Source: Scrofimicrobium canadense (GTDB lineage: Bacteria > Actinomycetota > Actinomycetes > Actinomycetales > Actinomycetaceae). From it: DNA of 64,000 bases. Numbering within the stretch: the first letter of the stretch is position 1; each line of letters starts with the position of its first letter. Made by a program: the position numbers and the translations under genes. The stretch is from assembly GCF_009696615.1 (NCBI RefSeq), contig NZ_VULO01000005.1:62001-126000 (forward strand), read 5' to 3'. This document shows, one piece after another, positions 62,324-64,000 of the stretch. The notes below the pieces were generated by a model that worked only from the letters and a program-made list of their open reading frames with translations, made no database searches and had not been told where the DNA came from.

Positions 62324-63604
62324 ATGGTTGCGGGACAGTCAGGCAATCAGGACACTGACAAACCCGTTACGCGGATTCGGAGGAAGAAACGACAGCCACC
62401 AAGAAGCCGTCCGAAAAACGAGTCTTCTCTTCCTACGGGAATCGACTGGGACCATCTTCTAGGCAAATATCGCGTGCGGGTGACGTGGGAAGGGCGTCAG
62501 TACACCGTTGGGCGCTACTTTCCTCTCACCCATGCCAAAGCGGCGCTGGAACTGGCACAAGCGGACATTGCCCGGCGCGAGTTTATTCCCCCCGCAGAGC
62601 GACGAAGGCTGCGCAAGCTACAACAGCAACAAGAAGCCGAAGAAAAGAAACGCGAAGAAGAACGGAAGCTCACTGTTCGTCAATGGTGTAACCAGTGGCT
62701 ACAAGACTTGGCAGAGGGCACGGAAGCCCGTTCTCCATCCACGGTAGCCAGCTACAGAAGCGCTATGAACTCCCATGTATTGCCTCGGATTGGCCACATG
62801 AACCTCACCGAGGTAACCCCTGACGATATTGAGGCGTGCGTAGAGGCGGCGCGGGATGGTGGCAAGCATGAATCGGCAGGCAAGAACGTTCTTCGCTATG
62901 CCAAGAGTATGTTTAATGCTGCGATAGCCGTTAACGCCGGCGGACTCAATGAATCGCCCGTAACTGCAACTGTTGGCAAAGCGCGGGCACGTACCCGTGA
63001 AGATGGTGAGGTGCCTTCGTTGGAGGAGGTGTCTGCTTTGGCGGGGGCTATGACACCTGAAACTGAGTTGGCGGTGTTGTTGGCGGCGTGGTGTTCTCTG
63101 CGCGTAGGTGAAGTGATCGGCTTGCAGAGGGGGGATTTCAAGAATCTTGATAAGCCCGGGAAAGCATCACTGAATATTGACCGGCAGTGGTTGAGCAAAG
63201 CGAATCCGCCTGCGTATGGTCCGCCCAAGGATGATAGTTACCGCACTGTTGCCGTGCCTGATCTACTGGCAAAGAAAGCCAAGGCGCATTTGGATAGGTA
63301 TGTGCTTGATAGTCCTAGCGCGCCGGTTTTTCCTTCGCCTCGGGACAAGAGTAGGCCTATTAGTCATAATGCGCTTGCCAGGCGGTGGAACGAGGCTAGG
63401 GCAACGGTTAGACCCGGCACGGACTTTCACGCTTTGCGGCACTTTGGACTAACAATGTATGCCAGGGCTGGAGCCACCCAAACCGAGATCATGCGCCGGG
63501 GCGGACATAAAGACGTTGACGCAGCCCAACGGTACCAACATTCCAGTATCGAGCGCGATCAGCAGCACACAGCACAGTTGAACGAATGGATGAAGCAGAG
63601 ATAA
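62324..63604 (+). CDS. Tyrosine-family integrase
   Basis: A 426-residue phage or island integrase. An N-terminal arm-binding domain (GIDWDHLLGKYRVRVTWEGRQ), a core-binding SAM-like domain (about 125-210) and a catalytic domain with R in WCSLRVGEVIGLQ, the H-x-x-R in FHALRHFG, a GGHKD histidine and the Y in AQRYQHSS. CAAGGAGAGG precedes the ATG. It sits beside tRNA-Ser, the probable integration site. Confidence 0.93.
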   Translation: MVAGQSGNQDTDKPVTRIRRKKRQPPRSRPKNESSLPTGIDWDHLLGKYRVRVTWEGRQYTVGRYFPLTHAKAALELAQADIARREFIPPAERRRLRKLQQQQEAEEKKREEERKLTVRQWCNQWLQDLAEGTEARSPSTVASYRSAMNSHVLPRIGHMNLTEVTPDDIEACVEAARDGGKHESAGKNVLRYAKSMFNAAIAVNAGGLNESPVTATVGKARARTREDGEVPSLEEVSALAGAMTPETELAVLLAAWCSLRVGEVIGLQRGDFKNLDKPGKASLNIDRQWLSKANPPAYGPPKDDSYRTVAVPDLLAKKAKAHLDRYVLDSPSAPVFPSPRDKSRPISHNALARRWNEARATVRPGTDFHALRHFGLTMYARAGATQTEIMRRGGHKDVDAAQRYQHSSIERDQQHTAQLNEWMKQR

Positions 63605-63628
63605 TCAGCTATGACGCTAATGGCGGGC

Positions 63629-63838
63629 CTAGCTGAAAAACTCTTTTGAGTCGATGTCGAGTTTGTTGGCGAGGGCATCAAGTGTGTCAAGGCTTAGGTT
63701 TCGTTCCCCGCGTTCTATTCCTGCAAGGTACCTGGGGGTCACCTCTAGTTGTTCTGCTAGTTTTTCTTGGGTTAGTCCCCGGCTTTTGCGCACTTCACGG
63801 AGGTTTTCTCCTACCAGGTATTTCAGGGCCTTAGTCAC
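63629..63838 (-). CDS. XRE-family repressor
   Basis: A 69-residue helix-turn-helix protein (LREVRKSRGLTQEKLAEQLEVTPRYLAGI with recognition helix), starting at GTG 63838. Convergent with the integrase gene and divergent from a partial gene at 63921. Three operator-like repeats stand directly upstream. It is the likely lysogeny-type repressor of the element. Confidence 0.88.
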   Translation of the reverse strand: MTKALKYLVGENLREVRKSRGLTQEKLAEQLEVTPRYLAGIERGERNLSLDTLDALANKLDIDSKEFFS

Positions 63839-63857
63839 TTACCCATCGTCTAGGCGG

Positions 63858-63906
63858 GAACCTATCAATACCAGGTACCTATAAGTACTCGAGAACCGAT
63901 AAGTTC
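63858..63906. promoter_or_regulatory. Three repeated operator-like sites
   Basis: GAACCTATCAATAC (63858-63871), GTACCTATAAGTAC (63875-63888) and GAACCGATAAGTTC (63893-63906) are near-palindromic 14-mers, starting 17 and 18 bases apart, between the XRE repressor gene and a divergent gene. The arrangement is like a phage operator. Confidence 0.65.
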
Positions 63907-63920
63907 CAGTAAGGTGAGAC

Positions 63921-64000
63921 ATGTCTGAAAGCAAAGTGACGGAGATGCTAATAATGACCGACCACAGTCAATTCACACCGCAGTCGGCGATGGTGCCAGG
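63921..64000 (+). CDS. Partial gene of the integrated element
   Basis: Open frame from ATG 63921 (or 63954 after GGAG) to the window edge; 26 codons seen. Its product is not recognised. It is divergent from the XRE repressor and probably under its operator sites. Confidence 0.4.
   Translation, partial: MSESKVTEMLIMTDHSQFTPQSAMVP

Noticed and set aside
1-64000. CRISPR array
   Set aside because: No regularly spaced short direct repeats were found; the dispersed 55-nt elements are thousands of bases apart and palindromic.

Overview
The window reads as a chromosomal segment of an actinobacterium with moderate GC, most like the Actinomycetaceae and relatives; I cannot name the species. Lineage evidence is gene content and order. 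The tiny ribosomal protein bS22 follows a BldC-like helix-turn-helix gene. A DUF3180 gene follows folK. A nitrobindin-like (FABP) gene overlaps ygfZ. The run dacB-(short gene)-tilS-hpt-ftsH-folE-folP-folBK is a classic actinobacterial order, and disA lies beside radA.

Layout. 1-4.1 kb: end of a nitrobindin-like gene, ygfZ, dtd, clpC. 4.2-5.2 kb: PfkB sugar kinase (minus strand) with a large palindrome in its leader. 5.5-7.3 kb: AbiE toxin-antitoxin remnant with a complete AbiEii toxin but an antitoxin gene lacking its N-terminus. 7.3-16.2 kb: sugar uptake and catabolism cluster (ROK regulator, lipoprotein binding protein, ATPase, two permeases, Gfo/Idh/MocA oxidoreductase), then a convergent MFS transporter. 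16.4-29.4 kb: accessory island holding a HigBA-type module whose antitoxin is fused to an ImmA/IrrE peptidase, a scrapyard of IS3 and IS256 fragments, and a compact type VII secretion locus. That locus has a 1472-residue EssC/EccC ATPase with ubiquitin-like and FHA-like N-terminal parts, a WXG100-like protein, a small helical partner, a putative T7SS-secreted protein, two near-identical tandem membrane proteins and two small companions. 29.7-42 kb: PspC-domain protein, ppdK, a DUF898 membrane protein, an iron-box-controlled feoABC operon, a RAMA-like protein, an alpha/beta hydrolase, an NlpC/P60 hydrolase and ppa. 40.6-49.8 kb: cell wall, tRNA, purine salvage and folate operon. 49.9-54.5 kb: disA, radA and a Trk/Ktr potassium system on the minus strand. 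54.6-62 kb: BldC-like protein, bS22, a variant-LRR membrane protein, histidine phosphatase, PLD-N protein, diacylglycerol kinase, serS, HAD phosphatase and an AGE-family epimerase. 62-64 kb: tRNA-Ser(TGA) followed by a tyrosine integrase and a small XRE repressor with three operator-like repeats, i.e. the left end of an integrated element.

The most interesting non-coding signal is a family of four elements, each exactly 55 nt, at 7327, 14881, 32911 and 39945. They are imperfect palindromes with shared outer arms and an inner stem that is kept by compensatory changes. Three lie between convergent genes and one lies where the AbiEi gene is truncated. The most interesting coding region is the compact type VII locus with its G+T-skewed tandem duplication. 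All functional statements come from motif reading without database searches.
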